From contig OZ245800.1 in assembly GCA_965228215.1 (NCBI GenBank), positions 2,418,001-2,482,000 on the forward strand: DNA of 64,000 nt, read 5' to 3'. The number at the start of each line of letters is the position of its first letter. The first letter of the stretch is position 1. This document shows positions 25,603-35,677 of this stretch, piece by piece. Position numbers and translations under genes: made by a program. The notes beneath the pieces are model-generated. The model had not been told where the DNA came from. It made no database searches and saw only the letters and a program-made list of their open reading frames with translations. The DNA comes from Maricaulis sp965228215. Its GTDB lineage: Bacteria > Pseudomonadota > Alphaproteobacteria > Caulobacterales > Maricaulaceae.

Positions 25603-26657
25603 ATGAAACTGAGTTATCAAATCGCCGCTGCGGCAGCCGCCATGCTGGTCGCGTCTTCGGCCTCCGCGCAGAGCCGTGACCAGATCCGCATCGTCGGTTC
25701 CTCGACGGTCTTTCCCTTCTCCACGGCAGTGGCCGAATCCTTCGGCGCAAAGACCGAATACGCCACGCCGGTGGTCGAATCGACCGGTTCCGGCGGCGGT
25801 CTCCGCCTGTTTGTTCGGGCATCGGCGCGACCTTCCCGGATATTGCCAATGCATCCCGCCGCATGAAGGCGTCGGAGTTCGAGAACTGCCAGAACAATGG
25901 CGTTCGCGACATCACCGAAGTCCGCATCGGTTTCGACGGCATCGTCGTGGGTGCTGCCGACAATGGCGGTGACCCGGTCGAGCTGACCCTGACCCAGCTC
26001 TGGCTGGCCCTGGCCTCCGAGGTTCCGGCCGACGAGACCTGCTCGAGCTTTGTCGCCAACCCGTATGAGCGCTGGTCGGACATCGACGCAACGCTTCCGG
26101 ACCAGCGTATCGAGGTCTTTGGCCCGCCGCCGACCTCGGGTACGCGTGACGCATTCGTCGAGCTCGCCATGCAGGGCGGTGCCCGCGGACTGGCGTGCAT
26201 GGACACGCTGCGTGACGAGGACGAGGACCGTTTCGAAGGTATCGCCAGCCGTATCCGCGAGGACGGCATGTGGATCGATGCCGGCGAGAATGACAACGCC
26301 ATCGTCCAGACGCTCGTCAACACGCCGACCGCTTTCGGTGTCTTCGGCTATTCCTTCCTCGACCAGAATTCCGACCGCCTGGTCGGTGCCGTCATCGACG
26401 GTGTCTCCCCGGAATTCGACGCGATTGCCGACGGATCCTACCCGGTCGCCCGCTCGCTCTTCTTCTACGTGAAGAACCAGCATGCCGACCTGGTCCCGGG
26501 TCTCGCCGACTACGTCGCCGAGTTCACGTCCGAGGATGCCTGGGGCGAATTCGGCTATCTCTCCGATCGCGGCCTGATCCCGCTCTCGGACGATGAACGC
26601 ACCGAGGTCGGAAATGCGGCACGCACGCTGACCGCCATGACCGGAATTCCCGAGTAA
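25603..26657 (+). pseudogene. pstS: Phosphate ABC transporter substrate-binding protein PstS, frameshifted by one base
   Basis: The ATG at 25603 opens a signal peptide ending in SSASAQ, then the PstS start RIVGSSTVFPFSTAVAESFG and VVESTGSGGGLRLF. At about 25810-25812 the frame is lost: the expected continuation CSGIGATFPDIANASRRMK is read one frame back from base 25812, and from there the rest of PstS runs intact to 26657, including PPPTSGTRDAF. Restoring one missing base (CTGTTtTGT, as if TTC-TGT had lost a C) gives about 350 residues of normal PstS. No other stop or shift is present, so this is either a very recent mutation or a sequence error. The periplasmic protein would deliver phosphate to PstCAB. 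Confidence 0.88.
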
Positions 26658-26665
26658 AAACAGAT

Positions 26666-26696
26666 CGAAGGGGCCCGACCCTCCCGGGCCCCTTCG
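26666..26696 (+). terminator. Strong hairpin between pstS and pstC
   Basis: CGAAGGGGCCCG and CGGGCCCCTTCG pair over 12 bases around a seven-base loop. A weak T-containing tail (TTCATTG) follows. It probably acts as a partial terminator or as a 3' stabiliser that keeps pstS mRNA more abundant than the membrane genes. Confidence 0.65.
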
Positions 26697-26800
26697 TTCA
26701 TTGCCTGACGTGGGCATAATACAGTGGTTGACGACTGGCGACCCCTCGATTATCCGGCGCTCGTTTGGGGAATTTGCCGCGCGGCGGCTGAACGGTAGCG

Positions 26801-28501
26801 ATGTCGATTGAAGCCTTGATCCCGTTGAGCTTGCTGGTGGCCGTTGCGGCCGGATTCTATGCAGGCCGCTCACGAGCTTACCGCAGCGTCGACGGCGCCG
26901 TCTGGAAGCTGCATTCCCTTCCTGGATATTACGGCTGGTTCGTCGCGGTCTGGACCGGACTTCCCGCGCTTCTCCTGCTTCTCTTCTTCGGTGCGTTCGG
27001 CGATATGGCCGTCAATCGCATGGCCGAGGACCAACTGCGCCGCGATGCTGCCGAACTCACCGCGCGCGTAGAGACCGCAATCATTGCGGATACCGAATAC
27101 CAGGCCCTGCTCGCCGCGGCTGACCAGCAGCGCGCGCGCATCACCGATCTCGACGATTCGATCAAAACCCTGCGCGATGCGCGGGGCGAGGCGCGCGACC
27201 CGGAACAGCTGGAACACCTCCGCGAGGAACGCGGCGAGGCCGCCAATACGCTGCGCGCCACGCAATCCGCTGCCGAGGAACGGCGCGAGGCGACTGCAGA
27301 TGCGGCCGTGAGCGAGGACATGCTGGCAGCATCCTCGCCGACCGCACGCGCAGGCTACGCCCTCTACCGGGGGGGCGAGAATGCCCGCAATCTCTTCATC
27401 GGCGATGCGCGCCGGATTGCGGCCGGTGATCTCGCCAGCCGGGATACCGCGGAATTGCGCACCACGGGCGAGCTGATTTCCGGTCTCGACCGGAATGTCC
27501 ACAACATCGTCAGGATCACTGCGGTTCTGCTCGCGATTGCCGGTTTCCTGCTCTCGCGGGCCCAGATCACGCCGACCTTCCGCGCGCGGAACAATGTCGA
27601 ACGCCTGATTGCGACCGTACTGCTCCTGTCCTCGGTCATCGCCATCCTGACGACCGTCGGCATCGTCGCCTCGCTCCTGTTTGAAAGCCTGCGCTTCTTC
27701 TCCGAGGTGTCGATCTGGGAATTCCTGTTCGGCCTGCAATGGAGCCCGCAGACGGCCATCCGTGCCGACCAGGTCGGCCAGTCGGGTGCTTTCGGTGCAG
27801 TGCCGCTGTTTGCCGGCACGGCGATGATCACGTTGATTGCGATGATCGTGGCGGTACCGATCGGCCTGTTCGCGGCCATCTATCTGTCTGAATACGCCAC
27901 GCCGCGCTTCCGCCAGACGGTGAAGCCGATCCTTGAAATCCTCGCGGGTATCCCGACCGTGGTGTACGGCTTCTTCGCCCTGCTGACCGTCGGTCCGGCC
28001 ATCCGCGGCCTGTTCAGCTTCATCGGTTTCGAAGACGTTGTGACCCAGAGCGCTCTGTCGGCCGGTCTGGTGATGGGCGTGATGATCATTCCCTTCATCT
28101 CCTCGCTGGCCGACGACGTGATCAATGCCGTACCGCAATCCCTGCGCGACGGTGCCTTTGCCATGGGTGCGACGCGCTCCGAGACGATCCGCCAGGTCGT
28201 GCTGCCGGCGGCACTGCCCGGCATTGTCGGCGCAGTCCTGCTGGCCGTCAGCCGCGCCATCGGCGAGACCATGATCGTGGTCATGGCGGCCGGGCAGGGC
28301 GCCAATCTCACGGCGAACCCGCTTGAATCCGTCACCACGATCACTGTCCAGATCGTGATGCTGCTCACCGGCGACCAGGAATTCGACAGCGCCAAGACGC
28401 TGTCGGCTTTCGCCCTGGGTCTCGTCCTCTTCGTGCTGACGCTGATCATGAACATGATCGCCCTGCGCGTGGTCCAGAAATACCGGGAAAAATATGACTG
28501 A
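26801..28501 (+). CDS. pstC: Phosphate ABC transporter permease PstC (long form)
   Basis: 566 residues against about 320 in E. coli. Two N-terminal transmembrane helices (about 5-22 and 43-68) frame a long charged coiled-coil stretch (about 77-185, EYQALLAAADQQRARITDLDD..), then three to four further helices and the permease core from about residue 335. The core has the binding-protein-dependent EAA-type loop LRDGAFAMGATRSETIRQVVLPAALPGI. It forms the inner-membrane channel with PstA. The pstA start lies eight bases inside its 3' end. Confidence 0.92.
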   Translation: MSIEALIPLSLLVAVAAGFYAGRSRAYRSVDGAVWKLHSLPGYYGWFVAVWTGLPALLLLLFFGAFGDMAVNRMAEDQLRRDAAELTARVETAIIADTEYQALLAAADQQRARITDLDDSIKTLRDARGEARDPEQLEHLREERGEAANTLRATQSAAEERREATADAAVSEDMLAASSPTARAGYALYRGGENARNLFIGDARRIAAGDLASRDTAELRTTGELISGLDRNVHNIVRITAVLLAIAGFLLSRAQITPTFRARNNVERLIATVLLLSSVIAILTTVGIVASLLFESLRFFSEVSIWEFLFGLQWSPQTAIRADQVGQSGAFGAVPLFAGTAMITLIAMIVAVPIGLFAAIYLSEYATPRFRQTVKPILEILAGIPTVVYGFFALLTVGPAIRGLFSFIGFEDVVTQSALSAGLVMGVMIIPFISSLADDVINAVPQSLRDGAFAMGATRSETIRQVVLPAALPGIVGAVLLAVSRAIGETMIVVMAAGQGANLTANPLESVTTITVQIVMLLTGDQEFDSAKTLSAFALGLVLFVLTLIMNMIALRVVQKYREKYD

Positions 28502-30230
28502 GGCGCTTTCGCAGACATCCATCCGGGAAGCGGTCGAAACCCGTCTGGCCCAGCGCTATCGCTCGGAATTGCGCTTCCGTGCGGCGGGGCTGACGGCGAT
28601 CGGTATCTCGATCCTCATTCTGCTGGTCCTGCTGGGTTCGATCGCCAATCAGGGCCTCTCGGCCTTCTGGGCCAACGAAGTCACGCTGGAAGTGGAACTG
28701 GATCCGGCGCTCGTGGATCCGCAGGGCGATGGGTCGGAAGCCTCGATCCGCGCCGGCTCCTATTCGCGTGTGCTCCAGAACGCCATGCGGGAGCAATTCC
28801 CGGAAGTGCGCAACCGGCGTGACCTGCGGCAGCTCTTCCAGCTCTACACGGCCCTGAATGCGCCCCGTCTGATGGAGGAAGTCCTCGCACGTCCGGCGCT
28901 GATCGGGACGACACACCGTTTCCGCATGCCCATCGCCGACGACATGGATCTCTATCTGAAGGGCCAGCTTGTCGACGAACGCGAGTTCGACGGTTCCGGC
29001 ATACTCTCGATCTCCGAGGAAGGCCGCGGTTTTGCAGTGACCTCGCAGGACGGAGAGTTTGCCGCGCTGTTTGCCGAGATCCGCGACAGTCTTGTGCTCG
29101 AGGCCGTGGCGCTCGACGCCCGTGCCGCCGAGCTGGATCGCCAGTCCGGGGACCTGGCCCCTGAAGACCGCGACGCCAATGCCTCGCGCGCTGCGGAGAT
29201 TCGCTCGCGGGCGGAAGCCATGCGGGCCGTCGCGGCAGGCGATGTCATCGAACTCGATGATGAAATGCCCAGCCTGTTTGTCGAGATCAATTGCGGTGCC
29301 TTCAAGCTGGGATCGCTCTCCAGCGATGGCCGCTCCGCCAGTGCCAGCCAGCTTGTAACCCCCACCGACCTCGCCTCAGGCGATAGCTGGACGCTCCTGG
29401 TCGTGGACACGCCGGAAGCCCGCCGCCGCAGCGCCGACAACCAGATCATCTGGACCCGGGCCCTGCGGGATCGCGGCGTGGTGCAGTCGCGCTTCAACAC
29501 TTATCTCTTTACCAATGCCGACTCGCGCGAGCCCGAGCTCGCGGGTGTGAAGGGCGCACTCTACGGCTCCATCCTGACCATTCTGGTCACGATGCTGCTG
29601 TCGGTGCCGGTCGGCGTTTTTGCCGCGATCTATCTGGAAGAATTCGCGCCGAAGAACCGTTTCACCGACCTCATCGAGGTGAACATCAACAATCTGGCCG
29701 CCGTGCCGTCCATCGTCTTCGGCCTTCTGGGCCTGTCTGTCTTCATCAATCTGTTCGGCCTGCCGCGGTCTGCGCCGATCCTCGGTGGCCTGGTACTGTC
29801 GCTGATGACGCTCCCGACGATGATCATCGCGACGCGCGCGGCCCTTAAAGCCGTGCCGCCCTCGATCCGCGAAGCGGCGCTGGGTGTGGGCGCTTCGCAG
29901 ACGCAGTCGGTCTTCCACCACGTTCTGCCGCTCGCGGCTCCGGGCATCCTGACCGGTTCGATCATCGGTCTGGCCCGTGCGCTCGGCGAGACCGCACCGC
30001 TCCTGATGATCGGCATGGTCGCCTTCATCGCCGATCCGCCGAGCCTCAGCCCGGAAGGCCTGATGGAGCCGGCTACAGTGATGCCGGTGCAGATCTTCCT
30101 CTGGTATGATGGCGCCGAACGCGCCTTCGAGGCCCGCACCGCGGCAGCCATCCTGGTCCTGCTGACCCTGATGATCGGCCTCAATGCGCTGGCGATCTAT
30201 CTTCGCCGCCGATTTGAACGCCGCTGGTAG
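28494..30230 (+). CDS. pstA: Phosphate ABC transporter permease PstA (long form)
   Basis: 578 residues against about 296 in E. coli. After one N-terminal helix (about 30-50) comes an insertion of some 300 residues, mostly polar (about 55-345, with a Ser/Ala/Glu/Arg-rich part at 195-250), probably periplasmic. The permease core begins near residue 352 (GALYGSILTILVTMLLSVPVGVF) and includes the EAA loop IREAALGVGASQTQSVFHHVLPLAAPGI. Partner of PstC in the phosphate channel. It overlaps pstC by eight bases. Confidence 0.92.
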   Translation: MTEALSQTSIREAVETRLAQRYRSELRFRAAGLTAIGISILILLVLLGSIANQGLSAFWANEVTLEVELDPALVDPQGDGSEASIRAGSYSRVLQNAMREQFPEVRNRRDLRQLFQLYTALNAPRLMEEVLARPALIGTTHRFRMPIADDMDLYLKGQLVDEREFDGSGILSISEEGRGFAVTSQDGEFAALFAEIRDSLVLEAVALDARAAELDRQSGDLAPEDRDANASRAAEIRSRAEAMRAVAAGDVIELDDEMPSLFVEINCGAFKLGSLSSDGRSASASQLVTPTDLASGDSWTLLVVDTPEARRRSADNQIIWTRALRDRGVVQSRFNTYLFTNADSREPELAGVKGALYGSILTILVTMLLSVPVGVFAAIYLEEFAPKNRFTDLIEVNINNLAAVPSIVFGLLGLSVFINLFGLPRSAPILGGLVLSLMTLPTMIIATRAALKAVPPSIREAALGVGASQTQSVFHHVLPLAAPGILTGSIIGLARALGETAPLLMIGMVAFIADPPSLSPEGLMEPATVMPVQIFLWYDGAERAFEARTAAAILVLLTLMIGLNALAIYLRRRFERRW

Positions 30231-30273
30231 CCGGGGCTGACGTCCGCAACATGAACGCAAGCTGGGAAACTTC

Positions 30274-31041
30274 GTGACCAATTCCGATATCAAAGTATCC
30301 GTCCGCAATGTCGATGCGTTTTACGGCGACAAACAGGCCCTGTTCGACGTGTCGATCGATATTCCCGACCGGAGCGTGACGGCCTTCATCGGCCCGTCCG
30401 GCTGCGGCAAGTCGACTTTCCTGCGTTGCATCAACCGCATGAATGACACGATCGAGGGGGCCCGCGTCGAGGGTTCGCTGAAGATCGATGGCGAGGAAGT
30501 GCTTGACAAGAATGTGGACCCTGTGGTCCTGCGTGCCCGTGTCGGCATGGTTTTCCAGAAGCCGAATCCCTTCCCGAAATCGATCTACGACAATGTCGCC
30601 TACGGTCCGCGCATTCACGGCCTGGCCGAAAACAAGGCGGCTCTTGATGCCATCGTCGAGCAGAGCCTGCGCAAGGCAGGTCTGTGGGGCGAGGTCGCCG
30701 ACCGCCTGTCCGATCCAGGCACGGGCCTGTCCGGCGGCCAGCAGCAGCGCCTGGTTATTGCCCGCGCCATTGCAGTCAATCCCGAGATCATCCTGATGGA
30801 CGAACCCTGTTCGGCCCTCGACCCGATCGCGACTGCGAAGATCGAGGAATTGATCGATGAATTACGCGAGAATTTCTCGATCGTCATCGTGACCCACTCG
30901 ATGCAGCAGGCGGCGCGTGTCTCCCAGCAAACGGCATTCTTCCACCTCGGTCACCTGATCGAGTTCGGATCCACCGACGAGATCTTCACGGCTCCCAAGG
31001 ACCCGAAGACTCAGGACTACATCATGGGGCGTTTCGGATGA
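30274..31041 (+). CDS. pstB: Phosphate ABC transporter ATP-binding protein PstB
   Basis: 255 residues, GTG start at 30274. Walker A GPSGCGKST at 40-48, Q-loop near 95 (MVFQKPNPFPKSIYDNVAYG, a PstB hallmark), signature LSGGQQQR at 152-159, Walker B ILMDEP at 173-178 and switch His208. It hydrolyses ATP to drive phosphate import through PstCA. Its stop overlaps the phoU start (ATGA). Confidence 0.97.
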   Translation: MTNSDIKVSVRNVDAFYGDKQALFDVSIDIPDRSVTAFIGPSGCGKSTFLRCINRMNDTIEGARVEGSLKIDGEEVLDKNVDPVVLRARVGMVFQKPNPFPKSIYDNVAYGPRIHGLAENKAALDAIVEQSLRKAGLWGEVADRLSDPGTGLSGGQQQRLVIARAIAVNPEIILMDEPCSALDPIATAKIEELIDELRENFSIVIVTHSMQQAARVSQQTAFFHLGHLIEFGSTDEIFTAPKDPKTQDYIMGRFG

Positions 31042-31745
31042 GCGAAGACCAGGCAAAACGCGCCGCGGCAACAGAAACGACGCACGACCATATCGTCAGC
31101 TCTTTCGACGACGACATCGTCGAGATCAAGAACCAGCTCAGCCGCATGGGTTCGGAAGTCGAACTGCAATTGATGGCGTGCATGGAGGCGATTGCCGAGC
31201 ATCGCGCCCTGCCGCGAGAGACGATCAAGGCGCGTGAAAAGGACATCAATGCCCTGCATGATGATGTCGATCAGCGCGCCCTGCGCCTGTTCGCCCGCCG
31301 CCAGCCCATGGCCAAGGATCTGCGCGCCAATGTCGGCGCCATGAAAATGGCTGCGGAACTGGAACGCATGGGCGATCTGGCCAAGACGATCGGATACCGC
31401 TCTGCGGACCTGGCGGAATTTCCACCGCTGGACATCACCCCGCGGGTGAAAGCCCTGGCCGATGTGGTGGTTGCCCAGGTCCGGTCGGCGATGACCGCCT
31501 TCGATGACGGTGATGTCGGACTGGCCGTCGAGGCGTGGAAGGACGACGACAAGATCGACGATCTCTACACGGCGCTCGTCCGCGAGGTTCTCCTCGCCAT
31601 GACCGAGAGCAATGAATCCGTCGATCCGGGTGTGCATGTCCTCTTCGTGGTGAAGAATCTCGAACGCATCGGTGACCACGTCACCAATCTTGCCGAGATC
31701 ATCCACTTCACCGAAAGCGGCCAGCAGCTCGAGACGTCGATCTAG
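31038..31745 (+). CDS. phoU: Phosphate signalling protein PhoU
   Basis: 235 residues made of two three-helix PhoU repeats: the first from about 15 to 115 (HIVSSFDDDIVEIKNQLSRMGSEVE, RQPMAKDLRANVGAMKMAAELERMGDLA), the second from about 120 to 225 (NLERIGDHVTNLAEIIHF). The E(R)MGD and ERIGDH motifs are metal-binding in family structures. PhoU links PstSCAB transport state to the PhoR/PhoB two-component system. phoB and phoR are not in the window downstream. Confidence 0.96.
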   Translation: MSEDQAKRAAATETTHDHIVSSFDDDIVEIKNQLSRMGSEVELQLMACMEAIAEHRALPRETIKAREKDINALHDDVDQRALRLFARRQPMAKDLRANVGAMKMAAELERMGDLAKTIGYRSADLAEFPPLDITPRVKALADVVVAQVRSAMTAFDDGDVGLAVEAWKDDDKIDDLYTALVREVLLAMTESNESVDPGVHVLFVVKNLERIGDHVTNLAEIIHFTESGQQLETSI

Positions 31746-31829
31746 CGGTCGCGCAGCTCGCTTCGTAAAACACTGAACAGAACAAGACCGCTCGCCTGCG
31801 CCAGATTGGCGGGGAGGAGACGGTCATCC

Positions 31830-32567
31830 ATGTTCAGCCTGGCGGCAGCCCTGGCGCTTCTATCGGTGCAGCTATCGGCGCAGGCCGGTGAGGCGAGCGC
31901 AGATCCAACACCCGCGCCCCTGCAGGCAGCGCTCGACCAGGCCGCGTATCCCGGTGCGGGCGGTACCTGGCATGTCCGTATCCATGTCCGGCACAATGGC
32001 CGCACCATGCTGGGGCGGTCGGACCGGGCTGAAGGTGCCGAGCCGGTCTGGCAGGTGACGTCGCCCGTCGCCGACCGTCTGGATGGCGACCAGCGCGAGA
32101 TCTGGCGGGATCTGCAGGCGGATCGCGGCACGCTCTTCTTCGTGCCCGGAGCCCTGCCCATCGAAACGGCGTCCATCGAGGTGATCGAGGCGGGTGAGGG
32201 CCTGATCACCTACGGTTTCCGGCCGAGCCTTGAGGGTATGGCAGCCCGCGATGCCGGCTATCTGCCGCACCTGCTGGGCGAGATTACCGTGACCGAGACC
32301 CCGCCCATGGTGGTGCGCCTGCGTCTGTACGCGCCCGAACCCTTCCGGCCGGATCTTGTGCTCCGCATCACCCGGTTCGAACTCATCCAGGAATTCGGCC
32401 GTGTCGCCAACCAGCCCGCACCTGTGGCGATCCGCCTGGTCCAGAGGGTCGAGGGACGGGCATTGCTGCGTGAATTTGTCGATGATGTGCGCGTCAGTTT
32501 CGTCCATCAGGCGGACAAGCCGGACGAGGCGTCCGGCGAGAAGCTGGCGGGAGGTCGTCGTGGCTAG
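31830..32567 (+). CDS. Hypothetical secreted protein
   Basis: 245 residues from the ATG at 31830, ten bases after GGGGAGGAGA. A signal peptide (MFSLAAALALLSVQLSAQAG) begins the protein. The rest is a beta-rich domain (GTWHVRIHVRHNGRTMLGRS; EVIEAGEGLITYGFRPSLEGMAAR; EITVTETPPMVVRLRLYAPEPFRP; ILRITRFELIQEFGRV-like) without a recognised family. It follows phoU by 84 bases and could belong to the phosphate transcript, though nothing else links it to phosphate. Overlaps the convergent small gene by four bases. Confidence 0.6.
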   Translation: MFSLAAALALLSVQLSAQAGEASADPTPAPLQAALDQAAYPGAGGTWHVRIHVRHNGRTMLGRSDRAEGAEPVWQVTSPVADRLDGDQREIWRDLQADRGTLFFVPGALPIETASIEVIEAGEGLITYGFRPSLEGMAARDAGYLPHLLGEITVTETPPMVVRLRLYAPEPFRPDLVLRITRFELIQEFGRVANQPAPVAIRLVQRVEGRALLREFVDDVRVSFVHQADKPDEASGEKLAGGRRG

Positions 32568-32773
32568 CCGTCGGCCGTCTCGCGCTCGCGGTCATGGATG
32601 AGGCGGATCGACCGCCGGTCCATCTCCTCGCGTTCGGGATATTCATGCAATGCCGTCGCCACGGCATGCATGACATAGTCGTCCCCGTGCCGGTCCGCCA
32701 TCGAACGGATCAAATGCACAAAATTACGGTGTTCGACACTGCGTTCGGTGTCGTCCTGACGATTCGTACTCAT
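32564..32773 (-). CDS. Small hypothetical protein
   Basis: 69 residues from the ATG at 32773 with GGGAG upstream. Hydrophilic: RSVEHRNFVHLIRSMADRHG, then DDYVMHAVATALHEYPEREE. No family recognised. Its stop codon overlaps the convergent upstream protein gene by four bases. Confidence 0.5.
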   Translation of the reverse strand: MSTNRQDDTERSVEHRNFVHLIRSMADRHGDDYVMHAVATALHEYPEREEMDRRSIRLIHDRERETADG

Positions 32774-32910
32774 GGCTTTTGACCAACTCCCCCGTAACCG
32801 TGCAGCAAGGCACGGCCATCCCCTTGGTTCTGATTGACCACAAGGGAGGCGCACACGTCAAAACCTCTCCCCAATAGATTGAATCTTGGGCGAGGGATCG
32901 CGTCTCGCTT

Positions 32911-33129
32911 TCAGCGCGCAACCAATGGGGCGGGCGTCCGGGCCTTGGCGCGCGTGGAGATGAATTCGATCTGCCCGGTAGTGTGGCACTTGGCGCAAGT
33001 GCGAGATTTGGCCCGGTTCCGCAATTCGGAGAGACGGCCATTTGTCGGCGGCACGATAACCGGCCAGACCAACTCCCAACCACATGATCTGCAATGATAA
33101 ATGAAGACACTCACATTGCGGGTCGGCAT
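32911..33129 (-). CDS. Small putative zinc-ribbon protein
   Basis: 72 residues from the ATG at 33129, eight bases behind GGGGG. Two CxxC pairs 28 residues apart, Cys13-Cys16 (CRSCGWE) and Cys45-Cys48 (CAKCH), give a zinc-ribbon arrangement. The tail is basic (STRAKARTP). Such proteins often bind nucleic acid or act as zinc chaperones; none is assigned here. Below the length of most gene-finder cut-offs, and the cysteine pattern is the main support. Confidence 0.5.
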   Translation of the reverse strand: MPTRNVSVFIYHCRSCGWELVWPVIVPPTNGRLSELRNRAKSRTCAKCHTTGQIEFISTRAKARTPAPLVAR

Positions 33130-33271
33130 AGCCATTTCCCCCGTCGCGGCTCGTTTTCACCGGATAGATAGCGCCGGAGACTGACCAAGCCGGTGCCGGG
33201 GCTCAACTAGTAATTTACTGGACGAGAGCGCTTGCCAAACCGGATCTCCCGCGGCGAGGATTCCGGTACGG

Positions 33272-33290
33272 ACCATTCACCCGGAATGGT
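33272..33290. promoter_or_regulatory. Inverted repeat upstream of the XRE regulator gene
   Basis: ACCATTC and GAATGGT form a perfect 7+5+7 dyad ending 53 bases before the regulator ATG. A self-operator is plausible; a short transcript hairpin is the alternative. Confidence 0.4.
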
Positions 33291-33343
33291 TTCAATAATT
33301 TAGTAGTTCGACGGGGTCGGCCTGCCCGGCTACCCTGATAGGG

Positions 33344-34021
33344 ATGAATTGGGCGCATAAAATCCGGGAATTACGTTTCGTATCGCAGCTGAAACAGGAA
33401 GCACTCGCGGCCGAACTCGCCGTGAGCCAGGCCAGCGTGTCTCAGTGGGAACGCGGCGACGCCTTGCCCCCGCCCAGTGTTCAGACGAAATTGCGCAAGC
33501 TTTTCATGCGCATGCCCAGCGAGCGCTCGTTCCAGGCCGTTCTCGCCAGCGTGCTGCGCAGTCCGAATGTCTCCGCCATGCTGGGACGGATCGATGGCGA
33601 GGTGACGGTCGTCGCCCAGAGTCGAGTCAGCCGGGAGACCTGCTATTTCATTTCACCGCGCGATATCGGTCGCCCCCTGCACGGGCTGCTGGGCGAGAGT
33701 GTCGACCGGATGGTGGACCAGCTGGATGCGTCCGGCGTTTTCCTCGGCAAGGTGTGCACGGTGATCAATGCCTGCGAGGCAAGCCGGGACGGGGAGTCGC
33801 GGATTTTCCTGCTGACTCACACGCCATTCCACATCGAGGCTGATTCCTGGGTGTTGCGGACCGAGGCCCGTGTCCTGACCGGTGAGGAAGCGGATCGAAG
33901 CCGCAGCCTGATGACCGATCCGATCATCCACGACTGGGACAGTGACGGTCTGGAAGCGGATCCACGCGAGATCCTGCTGGGCCCGCTCGCACCCGACGCC
34001 ATGACCGCCGGACAGGGATAA
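33344..34021 (+). CDS. XRE-type transcriptional regulator with unknown sensor-like domain
   Basis: 225 residues. The N-terminal 55 residues form a Cro/C1 helix-turn-helix (IRELRFVSQLKQEALAAELA, then VSQASVSQWERGDALPPPS). The remaining 165 residues (about 60-200) look like an alpha/beta PAS-like sensor (MLGRIDGEVTVVAQSRVSRETCYF, DIGRPLHGLLGESVDRMVDQLDASGVFLGKV), but no known ligand-binding motif is clear. A dyad 53 bases upstream could be its operator. Oriented toward the monooxygenase operon, so it may regulate it; that is inference. Confidence 0.7.
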   Translation: MNWAHKIRELRFVSQLKQEALAAELAVSQASVSQWERGDALPPPSVQTKLRKLFMRMPSERSFQAVLASVLRSPNVSAMLGRIDGEVTVVAQSRVSRETCYFISPRDIGRPLHGLLGESVDRMVDQLDASGVFLGKVCTVINACEASRDGESRIFLLTHTPFHIEADSWVLRTEARVLTGEEADRSRSLMTDPIIHDWDSDGLEADPREILLGPLAPDAMTAGQG

Positions 34022-34077
34022 GTCGCGAACACCGTTCACCTTTCTGATTTCACTTACAATCTTGGTCGAACAGCCGA

Positions 34078-34102
34078 GCGGCGGGGGTTCATTTCCCGCC
34101 GC
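34078..34102. terminator. Terminator-like hairpin after the regulator gene
   Basis: GCGGCGGG and CCCGCCGC pair over eight bases around a nine-base loop, 57 bases after the regulator stop. No clear T tail, so a partial terminator at best. Confidence 0.4.
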
Positions 34103-34168
34103 ATTGCTCTAATCTCATGGCCGTGCGCCCGCCGCACCGATGAATACTTTGCCCCTAGGAGGCGTCTC

Positions 34169-35673
<1,505 letters not shown>

Positions 35674-35677
<4 letters not shown>

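Noticed and set aside
25805..25815. Programmed frameshifting in pstS
   Set aside because: CTGTTTGTT is not a slippery heptamer of the X-XXY-YYZ type, re-pairing of the Phe anticodon on GTT would be poor, and no downstream stem or internal Shine-Dalgarno is evident.
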